A stretch of 64,000 nucleotides of DNA from Acerihabitans sp015654925 (lineage in GTDB: Bacteria; Pseudomonadota; Gammaproteobacteria; Enterobacterales; Enterobacteriaceae), in the NCBI RefSeq assembly GCF_047324175.1, contig NZ_CP178732.1:124001-188000 (forward strand), written 5' to 3'. Position 1 is the stretch's first letter, and every line of letters begins with the position of its first letter. The position numbers and the translations under genes are program-made. Under the pieces are notes generated by a model. That model made no database searches and was not told the origin of the DNA. It was given only the letters and a program-made list of their open reading frames with translations. This document shows positions 17,153 through 26,633 of the stretch, in pieces.

Positions 17153-17182
17153 ATGTTACCGGTATCATGATACCGGTAACAT
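17153..17182 (+). promoter_or_regulatory. Double GntR operator, perfect 30-bp palindrome
   Basis: ATGTTACCGGTATCAT (17153-17168) and ATGATACCGGTAACAT (17167-17182) are two 16-bp GntR-type operators that share two central bases. The whole 30-bp unit equals its own reverse complement. Each half contains the ACCGGT core of the known E. coli gnt operators. It lies about 137 bases before gntT and 90 bases after gntR. Confidence 0.9.
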
Positions 17183-17318
17183 AACAATACTCGCTATGCT
17201 CAGGTGGTTGGCCGGGAGATTTTCTCGTTCTTGCGCTTCAAAAACCCGTAATGCATAACGCTCGAAGGTCGCCAGCCATCTGCTGCGGCCGGAAACAAGA
17301 AGCCATTAAGGAATTTTT

Positions 17319-18638
17319 ATGCCGTTATTTATCGTTGCTATCGGCGTGGCATTACTGCTGCTGCTGATGATTCGTTTTAAATTAAATGGTTTTATCGCCC
17401 TGATATTAGTGGCACTGATTGTGGGCGTGTTGGAAGGAATGCCGGTTAGCAAGGTATTGGTTTCCATCAAATCCGGCGTCGGCGGTACCCTGGGCAGTCT
17501 GGCGCTGATTATCGGCTTCGGCGCCATGTTGGGTAAACTACTGGCGGACTGCGGGGGCGCGCAGCGTATCGCCACCACGCTGATCGATAAATTCGGCAAG
17601 CAGAATATCCAATGGGCGGTGGTCGTCACCGGTTTTACCGTGGGTTTTGCCCTGTTTTATGAAATCGGCTTTGTGCTGATGCTGCCGCTGGTGTTCAGCC
17701 TCGCGGCCACGGCGCGTATTCCGCTATTGTATGTCGGCGTACCCATGGCGGCCGCGCTGTCGGTGACCCATGGATTTTTGCCGCCCCATCCGGGGCCGAC
17801 GGCCATTGCCACTATCTTCCACGCCGATATGGGCAAGACGCTGTTATATGGCGCCATTCTGGCGGTGCCGACGGTTATCCTGGCCGGTCCGGTCTATAGC
17901 CGTTTCCTTAAAGGTATCGATAAGCCGGTACCGGAAGGTCTGTACAACCCTAAAATTTTTACCGAACAGGAAATGCCGACCTTTGCCGTCAGCGTCTGGA
18001 CCGCACTGGTGCCGGTGGTATTGATGGCGTTGCGCGCCGTGGCCGAAATGGTTCTGCCGGCCGGCCATATGCTGCTGCCCTATGCCGAATTCTTTGGCGA
18101 CCCGATCATGGCCACCCTGATTTCAGTGCTGATAGCCATCTTCACTTTTGGTATTAATCGCGGCCGCAGCGTGCAGCAGGTAATGGATACCATCAGCGAC
18201 TCCATCAAGATTATCGCCATGATTCTGCTGATCATCGGCGGCGGCGGGGCGTTTAAACAGGTATTGGTGGATAGCGGGGTTGGCAACTATATCGCCGCCC
18301 TGATGGAAGGCAGCACCATTTCACCGCTGTTGCTGGCCTGGTCTATCGCCGCCATCCTGCGTATCGCGCTTGGCTCGGCCACCGTCGCGGCCATTACCGC
18401 CGGCGGCATCGCCGCGCCGTTAATCGCATCCACCGGCGTCAGCCCTGAGTTGATGGTGATTGCGGTCGGCTCCGGCAGCGTAATCTTCTCCCATGTCAAC
18501 GATCCGGGTTTCTGGCTGTTCAAGGAGTATTTCAACCTGACTATCATGGAAACCATCAAATCCTGGTCGGCGCTGGAAACCATTATTTCGATTTGCGGCC
18601 TGGTGGGCTGCCTGCTGATGAATATGGCGATTTCATAA
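17319..18638 (+). CDS. gntT: High-affinity gluconate:H+ symporter GntT
   Basis: This is a GntP-family permease of the inner membrane, 439 residues, with about 12-14 predicted membrane helices. It follows E. coli GntT (438 residues) closely from the N-terminus (MPLFIVAIGVALLLLLMIRF) to the signatures LPPHPGPTAIATIFHADMG, RIALGSATVAAITAGG and FSHVNDPGFWLFKEYFNLT. In E. coli the gene downstream of gntR in this position is gntK followed by gntU. Here the high-affinity gntT occupies the slot and no gluconokinase is present. Regulated by the double GntR operator upstream. AAGGA precedes the ATG. Confidence 0.93.
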   Translation: MPLFIVAIGVALLLLLMIRFKLNGFIALILVALIVGVLEGMPVSKVLVSIKSGVGGTLGSLALIIGFGAMLGKLLADCGGAQRIATTLIDKFGKQNIQWAVVVTGFTVGFALFYEIGFVLMLPLVFSLAATARIPLLYVGVPMAAALSVTHGFLPPHPGPTAIATIFHADMGKTLLYGAILAVPTVILAGPVYSRFLKGIDKPVPEGLYNPKIFTEQEMPTFAVSVWTALVPVVLMALRAVAEMVLPAGHMLLPYAEFFGDPIMATLISVLIAIFTFGINRGRSVQQVMDTISDSIKIIAMILLIIGGGGAFKQVLVDSGVGNYIAALMEGSTISPLLLAWSIAAILRIALGSATVAAITAGGIAAPLIASTGVSPELMVIAVGSGSVIFSHVNDPGFWLFKEYFNLTIMETIKSWSALETIISICGLVGCLLMNMAIS

Positions 18639-18679
18639 CCGCCGCTGGTCCATCGGGCCGGATCATTATCGCCACCCGG

Positions 18680-18708
18680 AGTCCTGGCCTTATCGCCAGG
18701 ACTTTTTA
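18680..18708 (+). terminator. Rho-independent terminator after gntT
   Basis: AGTCCTGGC and GCCAGGACT form a perfect 9-bp stem around CTTATC, followed by a T-run. It lies between the convergent gntT and yhgN. Confidence 0.88.
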
Positions 18709-18740
18709 TTGGTCCGGGGCGATGGGATCGCTAAACGCGT

Positions 18741-19334
18741 TCAACCGCGTAAATATGCCCGCACGCCGTCCAGGAACATTTGGGTGGACAGCATCACCAG
18801 CAGCAATCCCATCAGCCGCTCCAACGCATTGACCCCCTTGTCGCCCAGCAGCCGGATAAACAGCGTGGATTGCATCAAAATGACCACCGACAGGCCCCAG
18901 GCAATCAGTAGCGCCACCACTAAATGCTTAATCTGGTGCGGATATTGATGGGAGAGCAGCATCAGCGTGGCCAGGATCGACGGACCCGCCACCAATGGAA
19001 TGGCCAGGGGCACCAGGAATGGCTCTTCGCCGGCCGGTAGTCCGCTGCTGCTGCCTTCTTGCGATGGAAAAATCATTTTAATCGCGATCAGGAACATAAT
19101 GATGCCCCCGGAGATCGACACCGTTTCCGAACGCAAGTTAAGAAATGATAAAATCCGCTCGCCGGCGAACAAAAACAGCAGCATGAGCAACAACGCGATC
19201 AACAATTCGCGAATAACAATCACGCGCCGCCGTTTAGGTTCAAGATGTTTTAACACCGACATAAAAATCGGTAAATTACCCAGGGGGTCCATGATTAAAA
19301 ATAGTAAAACGGTGGCCGAAATCATTTCAGTCAT
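18741..19334 (-). CDS. yhgN: MarC-family membrane protein YhgN
   Basis: This is an inner-membrane protein of 197 residues with six predicted helices, the same length as E. coli YhgN, of the MarC/UPF0056 family. Typical segments are FLIMDPLGNLPIF near the N-terminus, VSISGGIIMFLIAIKMI, and FLVPLAIPLVAGPSILATLML. Transport function is unproven. It is divergent from asd, and the ATG at 19334 has GAGGTAAGA upstream. Confidence 0.93.
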   Translation of the reverse strand: MTEMISATVLLFLIMDPLGNLPIFMSVLKHLEPKRRRVIVIRELLIALLLMLLFLFAGERILSFLNLRSETVSISGGIIMFLIAIKMIFPSQEGSSSGLPAGEEPFLVPLAIPLVAGPSILATLMLLSHQYPHQIKHLVVALLIAWGLSVVILMQSTLFIRLLGDKGVNALERLMGLLLVMLSTQMFLDGVRAYLRG

Positions 19335-19539
19335 TCTTACCTCGTTGGTTCTTCTGGTGCTTAATTGTCTTGGCCGGGATGATTATTAGCAGTGCTGCTT
19401 AAAAACTTTCGTTAATCGAATAATTTCACTTGCAGCAATTCGACCACTTTTTGTAAGGTGGTTATCGTGTAACCTGCAATCTTATGCGGCCACCACACGC
19501 CGGGTATCTTTTGTCATCTTCCAAGGCAGGACAGTTAAC

Positions 19540-20643
19540 ATGAAAAACGTTGGTTTTATCGGCTGGCGCGGTATGGTTGGTTCGGTGCTCATGCAACGCA
19601 TGAACGAAGAACGCGACTTTGACGCCATCCGTCCGGTATTCTTCTCAACATCCCAGCATGGTCAAGCTGCGCCGGTTTTCAACGGCCAGCAAGGGGCGTT
19701 GCAGGATGCCTACGATCTGGCGGCGCTTTCTGCCCTGGATATTATCGTTACCTGCCAGGGCGGCGATTATACCAACGAAATCTATCCAAAGCTGAAGGAA
19801 ATCGGCTGGCAGGGATACTGGATCGATGCGGCGTCATCGCTGCGGATGCAGGATGACGCCATTATTATTCTCGATCCGGTTAATCAGGCGGTGATCCAGC
19901 AAGGTTTGAATAACGGCATCAAGACCTTTGTCGGCGGTAATTGTACCGTCAGCCTGATGCTGATGTCGCTGGGCGGGCTGTTCGCCCATGATTTGGTCGA
20001 CTGGGTTTCGGTCGCCACCTACCAGGCCGCCTCCGGCGGCGGCGCCCGCCATATGCGCGAACTGCTGGTCCAAATGGGGCAACTGCATAATGAGGTGGCC
20101 AAAGAACTGCAGGACCCGGCGTCGGCGATTCTGGATATCGAGCGTAAAGTGACCGCCCTGACCCGCAGCGGCACATTGCCCACCGATAATTTTGGCGTTC
20201 CGCTGGCCGGCAGCCTGATCCCCTGGATTGATAAACAGCTGGAGAACGGGCAAAGCCGTGAAGAATGGAAAGGCCAGGCTGAAACCAACAAAATCCTGGC
20301 GACGCAGCAGGTTATCCCGGTGGACGGTTTGTGCGTGCGCGTCGGCGCGCTGCGCTGCCACAGCCAGGCATTCACGATTAAACTGAAGCGCAATGTCGCC
20401 CTGCCAGAAATCGAGCAAATCCTGGCGACCCATAATGACTGGGTAAGCGTAGTGCCGAACGATCGCGAGCTGTCGATGCGTGAACTCACGCCGGCCGCGG
20501 TGACGGGCACGCTGAAAACCCCGGTCGGACGTTTGCGTAAACTCAACATGGGGCCGGAATACCTTTCCGCGTTTACCGTGGGCGATCAATTGTTATGGGG
20601 TGCGGCGGAACCATTGCGGCGTATGCTGCGTCTACTTGCCTGA
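19540..20643 (+). CDS. asd: Aspartate-semialdehyde dehydrogenase
   Basis: Asd reduces aspartyl-4-phosphate to aspartate semialdehyde with NADPH, the branch point to lysine/diaminopimelate, threonine and methionine. The protein is 367 residues, as in E. coli. The N-terminal dinucleotide loop is GFIGWRGMVGSVLMQRM, the catalytic Cys135 lies in GGNCTVSLMLMSLGG, and the substrate and His region is GALRCHSQAF. It sits upstream of glgB as in E. coli but with its own promoter region and a 464-base gap before glgB. With dapF it provides two diaminopimelate steps in this window. Confidence 0.97.
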   Translation: MKNVGFIGWRGMVGSVLMQRMNEERDFDAIRPVFFSTSQHGQAAPVFNGQQGALQDAYDLAALSALDIIVTCQGGDYTNEIYPKLKEIGWQGYWIDAASSLRMQDDAIIILDPVNQAVIQQGLNNGIKTFVGGNCTVSLMLMSLGGLFAHDLVDWVSVATYQAASGGGARHMRELLVQMGQLHNEVAKELQDPASAILDIERKVTALTRSGTLPTDNFGVPLAGSLIPWIDKQLENGQSREEWKGQAETNKILATQQVIPVDGLCVRVGALRCHSQAFTIKLKRNVALPEIEQILATHNDWVSVVPNDRELSMRELTPAAVTGTLKTPVGRLRKLNMGPEYLSAFTVGDQLLWGAAEPLRRMLRLLA

Positions 20644-21107
20644 TCTATCATGACTATCGGCCTGTCCGTATACAGCGGTCAGGCTGCCTTCCCCCTGCGA
20701 TTTCCCCTTATGTTGATAACTTTAGTTTTAAGGCATTAAATAAATTTACTTTTTTTACATTTTTTTAATGCTGCTTTTCTTCATATTGCGATGATTAATA
20801 TAAGAAATCTTCCCAATGAAGTTAAAGTTTTTCAACAGCTTATTCAATAATTAAAAATTTCGTCGTTGCGGATTAATCTTTCCTTTAAACCTTTGTCTAT
20901 GCTTATTATTGTGGAATCCATGATTGCATCTAAGGTGTAATAAACATCTTTATGGATTCTTACCCAGCCTGTCCTTTTTTTGGCTGCCGGCCGGTTTTCC
21001 GGCATGGGCGCCCATGCCCGCTGGAAAGGGCTGTTTATTATGCAGGATAAGGCGCTTATTTTTGGAAATATTCTTTTATTTCATGGAGTAATCAAAGGAA
21101 GAACACC
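20644..21107 (+). other. AT-rich asd-glgB intergenic region (464 bases)
   Basis: Just after asd a weak hairpin (GCCTGTCC with GGTCAGGC) has no U-run. The middle (about 20700-20940) is strongly AT-rich, with long T and A runs compatible with curved or H-NS-bound DNA, and probably carries the glg promoter. A GC inverted repeat around GCCGGCCGG (about 20984-20995) follows. No open frame with a ribosome-binding site was found. The glgB ribosome-binding site (AAAGGAAG) ends the region. Confidence 0.5.
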
Positions 21108-23291
21108 ATGTCAGGATTTCCCGACCACGAGGTCATAACAGCATTGGTTTCCGGTCGTTACGCCGACCCGTTTTCATTATTGGGCATGCATGTCACCAAT
21201 GAAGGATTGGTGGTGCGCGCTTTATTACCTGATGCCAGCGCGGTAACGCTTATTGATAAAAAAAACGGGCGCAAGATCACAGAATTAAACTGTGATGATC
21301 CGCGCGGTTTTTTTACGGCACAATTAGGCCGGCGTAAAAAACCTTTCACTTATCAATTTGCGGTCACCTGGCATGAGCATACTTATATAATTGAAGATCC
21401 CTACCGCTTTGGGCCGTTATTGCAGGATATTGATAGTTGGCTGCTGGCGGAAGGCACCCATTTAAGACCCTATGAACGGCTCGGCGCTCATCCGGATGAA
21501 CTCGACGGCGTCGCCGGCATGCGGTTTGCCGTATGGGCGCCCAATGCCCAGCGCGTTTCGGTGGTGGGAGAGTTCAATTTCTGGGACGGGCGCCGGCACC
21601 CGATGCGGCAGCGGCGGGAAAACGGCATATGGGAACTGTTTTTACCGGCCGTAACCACCGGACAGCTCTATAAATATGAAATCATCGATTGCCACGGACA
21701 AACGCGCCTCAAGGCGGACCCGTATGCGTTTGAAGCGCAAATGCGCCCTGAAACCGCCTCGCTGACCCGCGGGCTACCGCCGATTGCCGAGACGGACCCC
21801 GGCAGAAACGCCGCCAATGCGCTTAACCGGCCGATTTCCATTTATGAAGTGCATCTGGGATCATGGCGCCGCCACGTCGATAACAACTTTTGGCTCAGTT
21901 ACCTCGAACTGGCTGAACAGTTGGTCGGTTATGTGAAATATATGGGTTTTACCCATATCGAGCTTTTGCCGATTAACGAACATCCCTTTGACGGCAGTTG
22001 GGGCTATCAGCCGCTGGGAATTTATGCGCCCACCCGCCGTTTCGGCACCCCGGAAGATTTTCGGATACTTATCGATGCCGCTCACCGGGCGGGCATCAAT
22101 GTCCTGCTGGACTGGGTGCCCGGGCATTTCCCCGGCGATGAGTTCGGATTGGCGAAATTCGACGGCACGTCTTTATATGAATATGCCGATCCCCGGGAAG
22201 GTTTGCATCAGGACTGGAATACCCTGATTTATAACTACGGCCGTAACGAAGTGCGCAACTACCTGGCGGGGAATGCGCTGTTCTGGCTGGAACGGTACGG
22301 CATCGACGGCCTGCGGGTGGATGCCGTGGCGTCCATGATTTATCGCGATTACAGCCGTCCGGCCGGGCAATGGGTCCCCAACCATTACGGCGGCAATGAA
22401 AACCTCGAAGCCATCGCTTTCCTGCGCTATACCAACCATACCGTTGGCACCCAGCGCGACGGCGCGGTGACAATCGCCGAGGAGTCTACTTCTTTCTCCG
22501 GCGTTACCGCGCCGCCCGACAACGGCGGCCTGGGTTTCCATTATAAATGGAATATGGGGTGGATGAATGACACGCTGAAATATATGCAGCTCGATCCGGT
22601 ACATCGGAAATATCACCATCATCATATGACATTCAGCATGGTGTATGCCTATAGCGAGAACTTTGTCCTGCCTTTGTCCCATGACGAAGTGGTGCATGGC
22701 AAACATTCCATCGTCAACCGCATGCCCGGCGATATGTGGCAGAAATTCGCCAATGTGCGCGCTTATTACGGCTTTATGTGGGGACATCCCGGCAAGAAAC
22801 TGCTGTTTATGGGCAATGAATTCGCCCAGCTGCGGGAGTGGAACCATGATGTCAGCCTGGACTGGCACCTGCTCGACGATCCTGACAGCATGCACAGCGG
22901 CGTACAGCGCCTGGTGCGCGATCTCAACCAGTGTTACCGCGACAATCCGCCGCTATACGAGGTGGACTATCGTTATAACGGCTTTGAATGGCTGGTGGCG
23001 GACGACAGTGAAAATTCGGTCTTCGCTTTCCTGCGCCGCGACGCCAGCGGCGGTGAAATGATCGTGGTGAGTAACTTTACCCCGGTGCCGCGCCTGGGCT
23101 ATCGCATCGGTATTCCGTCGCCGGGCCGCTGGCGCGAAGTTCTCAATACCGATTCCCATTACTACAACGGCAGCAATATGGGCAACAGCGGCGAACTGCA
23201 TAGCGACAATATCGGCAGCCATCACCGCGAGAACTCCCTGCTGTTGACCATACCGCCCCTGGCGACGATTTTCCTGGTACGGGAGAATTAA
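21108..23291 (+). CDS. glgB: 1,4-alpha-glucan branching enzyme GlgB
   Basis: GlgB makes the alpha-1,6 branches of glycogen (GH13_9). It is 727 residues (E. coli 728), with an N1 domain, a CBM48 domain (~130-220, FAVWAPNAQRVSVVGEFNFW) and a catalytic barrel. Catalytic residues are the nucleophile Asp in YGIDGLRVDAVASMIYRDY, acid/base Glu in VTIAEESTSF and the third carboxylate in LPLSHDEVVHGK. It heads glgBXCAP, and the stop overlaps the glgX start by one base (TAATG), so the pair is translationally coupled. Confidence 0.97.
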   Translation: MSGFPDHEVITALVSGRYADPFSLLGMHVTNEGLVVRALLPDASAVTLIDKKNGRKITELNCDDPRGFFTAQLGRRKKPFTYQFAVTWHEHTYIIEDPYRFGPLLQDIDSWLLAEGTHLRPYERLGAHPDELDGVAGMRFAVWAPNAQRVSVVGEFNFWDGRRHPMRQRRENGIWELFLPAVTTGQLYKYEIIDCHGQTRLKADPYAFEAQMRPETASLTRGLPPIAETDPGRNAANALNRPISIYEVHLGSWRRHVDNNFWLSYLELAEQLVGYVKYMGFTHIELLPINEHPFDGSWGYQPLGIYAPTRRFGTPEDFRILIDAAHRAGINVLLDWVPGHFPGDEFGLAKFDGTSLYEYADPREGLHQDWNTLIYNYGRNEVRNYLAGNALFWLERYGIDGLRVDAVASMIYRDYSRPAGQWVPNHYGGNENLEAIAFLRYTNHTVGTQRDGAVTIAEESTSFSGVTAPPDNGGLGFHYKWNMGWMNDTLKYMQLDPVHRKYHHHHMTFSMVYAYSENFVLPLSHDEVVHGKHSIVNRMPGDMWQKFANVRAYYGFMWGHPGKKLLFMGNEFAQLREWNHDVSLDWHLLDDPDSMHSGVQRLVRDLNQCYRDNPPLYEVDYRYNGFEWLVADDSENSVFAFLRRDASGGEMIVVSNFTPVPRLGYRIGIPSPGRWREVLNTDSHYYNGSNMGNSGELHSDNIGSHHRENSLLLTIPPLATIFLVREN

Positions 23292-25276
23292 TGGAGACTC
23301 TAGCCAGCGGTTCTCCCGCCCCCCTAGGCGCGAGCTATGACGGTGATGGCGTTAATTTCAGCCTGTTTTCCGCCCATGCCGAACGGGTAGTGTTATGCCT
23401 GTTCGACAGCCGCGGCCGGGAACGGCAATACGATCTGGCCGGACGCAGCGGCGGCCGGTGGCACGGGTATCTGGCCGGCGCCAAACCCGGCCTGCGTTAT
23501 GGTTACCGGGTGCACGGCCCGTTCGCGCCGGCCAGCGGGCATCGCTTTAACCCGGCCAAACTGGTTATCGACCCCTGCGCCCTGGCCCTGGAAGGTACGG
23601 TTGGCGATCATCCCGCGCTTTATGATAACGGCGCGGGTCCGGATAGCGCCGACAGCGCGCCGGTAATGCCGAAATGCGTGGTGGTGGATGCCCGCTATGA
23701 CTGGCAAGGGGATCGGCTGCCGGCCACGCCCTGGGGGAAAACGGTGATTTACGAGGCCCATGTGCGGGGCTTGACCCAGCTGCATCCGGCTATTCCGGCG
23801 CCGCTGCGCGGCAGTTACGCCGGTTTGGCCCATCCGGTGATGATCGATTACCTGACGGCGCTCGGTATTACCGCCATTGAACTGCTGCCGGTACAGCAGC
23901 ACGCCGACGAACCCCGTTTGCAGCGCCAGGGTTTGCGCAATTACTGGGGTTACAACGTACTGGCGCCGTATGCGGTGGAGCCGGGCTATGCCTCGGGCCA
24001 GCACGGGCTGACGGCGCTGGACGAATTTCGCGCCATGGTAAAAGCCCTGCACCGGGCCGGTATAGAAGTCATTCTTGACGTGGTATTCAACCATACCGCC
24101 GAACTGGATCTGACCGGACCCACGCTTTCGTTGCGCGGTATCGACAACCGTAGCTATTACTGGCTGAACGAGCAGGGCGATTACCAGAACTGGACCGGAT
24201 GCGGCAATACCCTGCGGCTCAGCCACCCCGACGTTGCCGCCTGGGTGGTGGATTGTCTGCGTTTTTGGCGCCAGAGCTGCCATGTCGACGGTTTTCGTTT
24301 TGATTTGGGGACGGTATTGGGGCGTACGCCGGAATTCAGCGCCGCCGCGCAGCTGTTCGCCTTGATTAACCAGGACCCGGCGCTCAGGGAATGCAAATTG
24401 ATCGCCGAGCCCTGGGATATCGGTCCGGGCGGTTATCAGGTCGGGCGGTTCCCGGCGCCGTTTGCCGAATGGAACGACCGCTATCGTGATGATATCCGGC
24501 GCTTCTGGCTGCATAACGATATTTCGCTGGGGGCGTTCGCCCGCCGCTTCGCCGCGTCCAGCGAATTGTTCCGGCGCGGAGGGCGCGCGCCTTGCGCCGC
24601 GGTCAATATGCTCACCGCCCACGATGGTTTCACCTTGCAGGATCTGGTGAGCTTCGATGAAAAACACAATCAGGCGAACGGCGAACACAACCGCGACGGC
24701 GCCCAGGATAACCACAGCGCCAACCACGGCCATGAAGGGCTCGATGCCGATCCAGAAGTACGGGAGCGCCGCCGCGTCAGCCAGCGTGCGCTGCTGGCGA
24801 CGCTGCTGCTGTCGCAGGGCACGCCGATGCTGCTGGCCGGCGATGAGCGGGGGCGCAGCCAGCAGGGCAACAACAATGCGTACTGCCAGGATAATGAGTT
24901 GACCTGGCTGGACTGGCGCCAGGGGGATGAGCAGTTAATGCGCTTTACCGCCGCCGCGATCCGCCTGCGCCAGCAAATCCCGGCGCTGGTCGATAACCGC
25001 TGGTGGCGGGAAAACGACGATGCCACCGTGGCGTGGCTTAATGCGCAGGGGCAGGCCCTGACCGCCCCGGAGTGGGAGCAGGCGGAGCCACAACTGCAAA
25101 TCCGCCTGTCGCGGGATTATCTGTTTGTGATCAATGCCACTACAAAAAGCTGTGAAATGACCTTACCTGAAGGGAAGTGGGCGCTGGCGGCACCGTTTAA
25201 GCGCTCGCGGCAACCGGAATCGGCGGGCAGCTTATCCGTGGCCGCCCATACGATTAATGTGCTGGTAAAACAATAA
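23291..25276 (+). CDS. glgX: Glycogen debranching enzyme GlgX
   Basis: GlgX is a GH13_11 isoamylase-type enzyme that removes short limit-dextrin branches left by GlgP. It is 661 residues (E. coli 657). An N-terminal CBM48 (LGASYDGDGVNFSLFSAHAE) precedes the barrel, which carries nucleophile Asp in HVDGFRFDLGTVLGR, acid/base Glu in KLIAEPWDIG and Asp in MLTAHDGFTLQDL. It begins on the last base of the glgB stop and is followed by glgC 13 bases later. Confidence 0.96.
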   Translation: METLASGSPAPLGASYDGDGVNFSLFSAHAERVVLCLFDSRGRERQYDLAGRSGGRWHGYLAGAKPGLRYGYRVHGPFAPASGHRFNPAKLVIDPCALALEGTVGDHPALYDNGAGPDSADSAPVMPKCVVVDARYDWQGDRLPATPWGKTVIYEAHVRGLTQLHPAIPAPLRGSYAGLAHPVMIDYLTALGITAIELLPVQQHADEPRLQRQGLRNYWGYNVLAPYAVEPGYASGQHGLTALDEFRAMVKALHRAGIEVILDVVFNHTAELDLTGPTLSLRGIDNRSYYWLNEQGDYQNWTGCGNTLRLSHPDVAAWVVDCLRFWRQSCHVDGFRFDLGTVLGRTPEFSAAAQLFALINQDPALRECKLIAEPWDIGPGGYQVGRFPAPFAEWNDRYRDDIRRFWLHNDISLGAFARRFAASSELFRRGGRAPCAAVNMLTAHDGFTLQDLVSFDEKHNQANGEHNRDGAQDNHSANHGHEGLDADPEVRERRRVSQRALLATLLLSQGTPMLLAGDERGRSQQGNNNAYCQDNELTWLDWRQGDEQLMRFTAAAIRLRQQIPALVDNRWWRENDDATVAWLNAQGQALTAPEWEQAEPQLQIRLSRDYLFVINATTKSCEMTLPEGKWALAAPFKRSRQPESAGSLSVAAHTINVLVKQ

Positions 25277-25289
25277 TAAGGAGTCGGCG

Positions 25290-26576
25290 ATGGTTAGGTT
25301 TGAAGGTAGTGACCCGGTTATGCTGGCCAGACAATTGCCGATCCAGTCTGTCGCGCTGATTCTTGCGGGAGGGCGCGGTTCGCGCCTAAAAGATCTGACG
25401 GCCAAGCGCGCGAAGCCCGCGGTTCACTTCGGCGGTAAATTTCGCATCATTGATTTTGCCCTCTCCAATTGCCTGAACTCGGGCATCCGCCGTATCGGGG
25501 TGATCACGCAATATCAGTCGCATACGCTGGTGCAGCATATCCAGCGCGGCTGGTCTTTCCTCAATGAGGAGATGAATGAATTCGTCGATTTGCTGCCCGC
25601 GCAGCAGCGATTCGCCACCGAAAACTGGTATCGCGGTACCGCGGACGCGGTATCGCAAAACCTGGATATTATCCGGCGCTACCGCGCCAAATATATTGTG
25701 ATTCTGGCCGGCGATCACATTTATAAAATGGATTACTCCCGCCTGCTGATCGACCATGTGGAAAAAGGGTCGAAATGCACCGTGGCCTGCCTGCCGGTTC
25801 CCCGCCTGGAAGGCCGGGATTTTGGCGTTATGGCGGTCGATGATAAGTACCGGGTACTGGATTTCGTCGAAAAACCGGCCGATCCGCCGGCCATGCCCGG
25901 TTTTCCCGACCAGGCGCTGGCCAGTATGGGCATCTATGTGTTTGATGCCGACTATCTATTTCAATTGCTGGAAGAGGATATGCAGACCGAAGGGTCCAAT
26001 CACGATTTCGGCAAAGACATTATTCCCAAAATTACCGCGCGCGGAGAGGCCTGGGCCCATCCATTCACCCTCTCCTGCGTCTCTTCGGCCGAAGATGATT
26101 CGGCCCCCCCTTATTGGCGCGACGTGGGAACGCTGGACGCTTACTGGCGCGCCAATCTGGACCTGGCTTCGGTGACCCCTGAGCTGGATATGTACGATCA
26201 AAACTGGCCGATACGCACGCATATGGAACCGCTGCCGCCGGCTAAATTTGTGCAGGATCGCGCCGGTAATCACGGTGTGACCCTGAATTCCCTGGTCTCC
26301 GGCGGCTGCATCCTTTCCGGCGCCCATGTGACGCATTCGGTGCTGTTTCCGCGGGTGCGCGTCAATTCTTTTTGCACGCTGGACGAGGCGGTGATTTTAC
26401 CGGATGTCAACGTAGGCCGCTCGTGCCGCTTACGGCGCTGCATTATCGATCGCGCCTGTACTATACCGGAAGGCATGATTATCGGTGAAAACGCCGAGGA
26501 CGATAAACGACGATTCTGTTGCTCTGAAGAGGGAATCGTATTGGTGACAAGAAAGATGTTGGCCAATATTCACTAG
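25290..26576 (+). CDS. glgC: Glucose-1-phosphate adenylyltransferase GlgC
   Basis: GlgC makes ADP-glucose from ATP and glucose-1-phosphate, the committed and allosterically controlled step of glycogen synthesis. It is 428 residues (E. coli 431). The nucleotidyltransferase signature is LILAGGRGSRLKDLT (~24-38), with substrate regions NWYRGTADAVSQN and ILAGDHIYKMDY, and a C-terminal left-handed beta-helix with repeats (VSGGCILSGAHVTHS). The ribosome-binding site is AAGGAG. In E. coli CsrA represses this leader through GGA elements. One such element overlaps the Shine-Dalgarno here, but that is only suggestive. Confidence 0.97.
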   Translation: MVRFEGSDPVMLARQLPIQSVALILAGGRGSRLKDLTAKRAKPAVHFGGKFRIIDFALSNCLNSGIRRIGVITQYQSHTLVQHIQRGWSFLNEEMNEFVDLLPAQQRFATENWYRGTADAVSQNLDIIRRYRAKYIVILAGDHIYKMDYSRLLIDHVEKGSKCTVACLPVPRLEGRDFGVMAVDDKYRVLDFVEKPADPPAMPGFPDQALASMGIYVFDADYLFQLLEEDMQTEGSNHDFGKDIIPKITARGEAWAHPFTLSCVSSAEDDSAPPYWRDVGTLDAYWRANLDLASVTPELDMYDQNWPIRTHMEPLPPAKFVQDRAGNHGVTLNSLVSGGCILSGAHVTHSVLFPRVRVNSFCTLDEAVILPDVNVGRSCRLRRCIIDRACTIPEGMIIGENAEDDKRRFCCSEEGIVLVTRKMLANIH

Positions 26577-26633
26577 GAAGACCTGTAGCTTGATAGGTCG
26601 TTGAAAAAAGAATAAGCCTAAACGGGAGCGATA

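Noticed and set aside
23393..24733. 446-codon antisense ORF inside glgX
   Set aside because: Shadow frame caused by G/C third positions; no domain or start signal.
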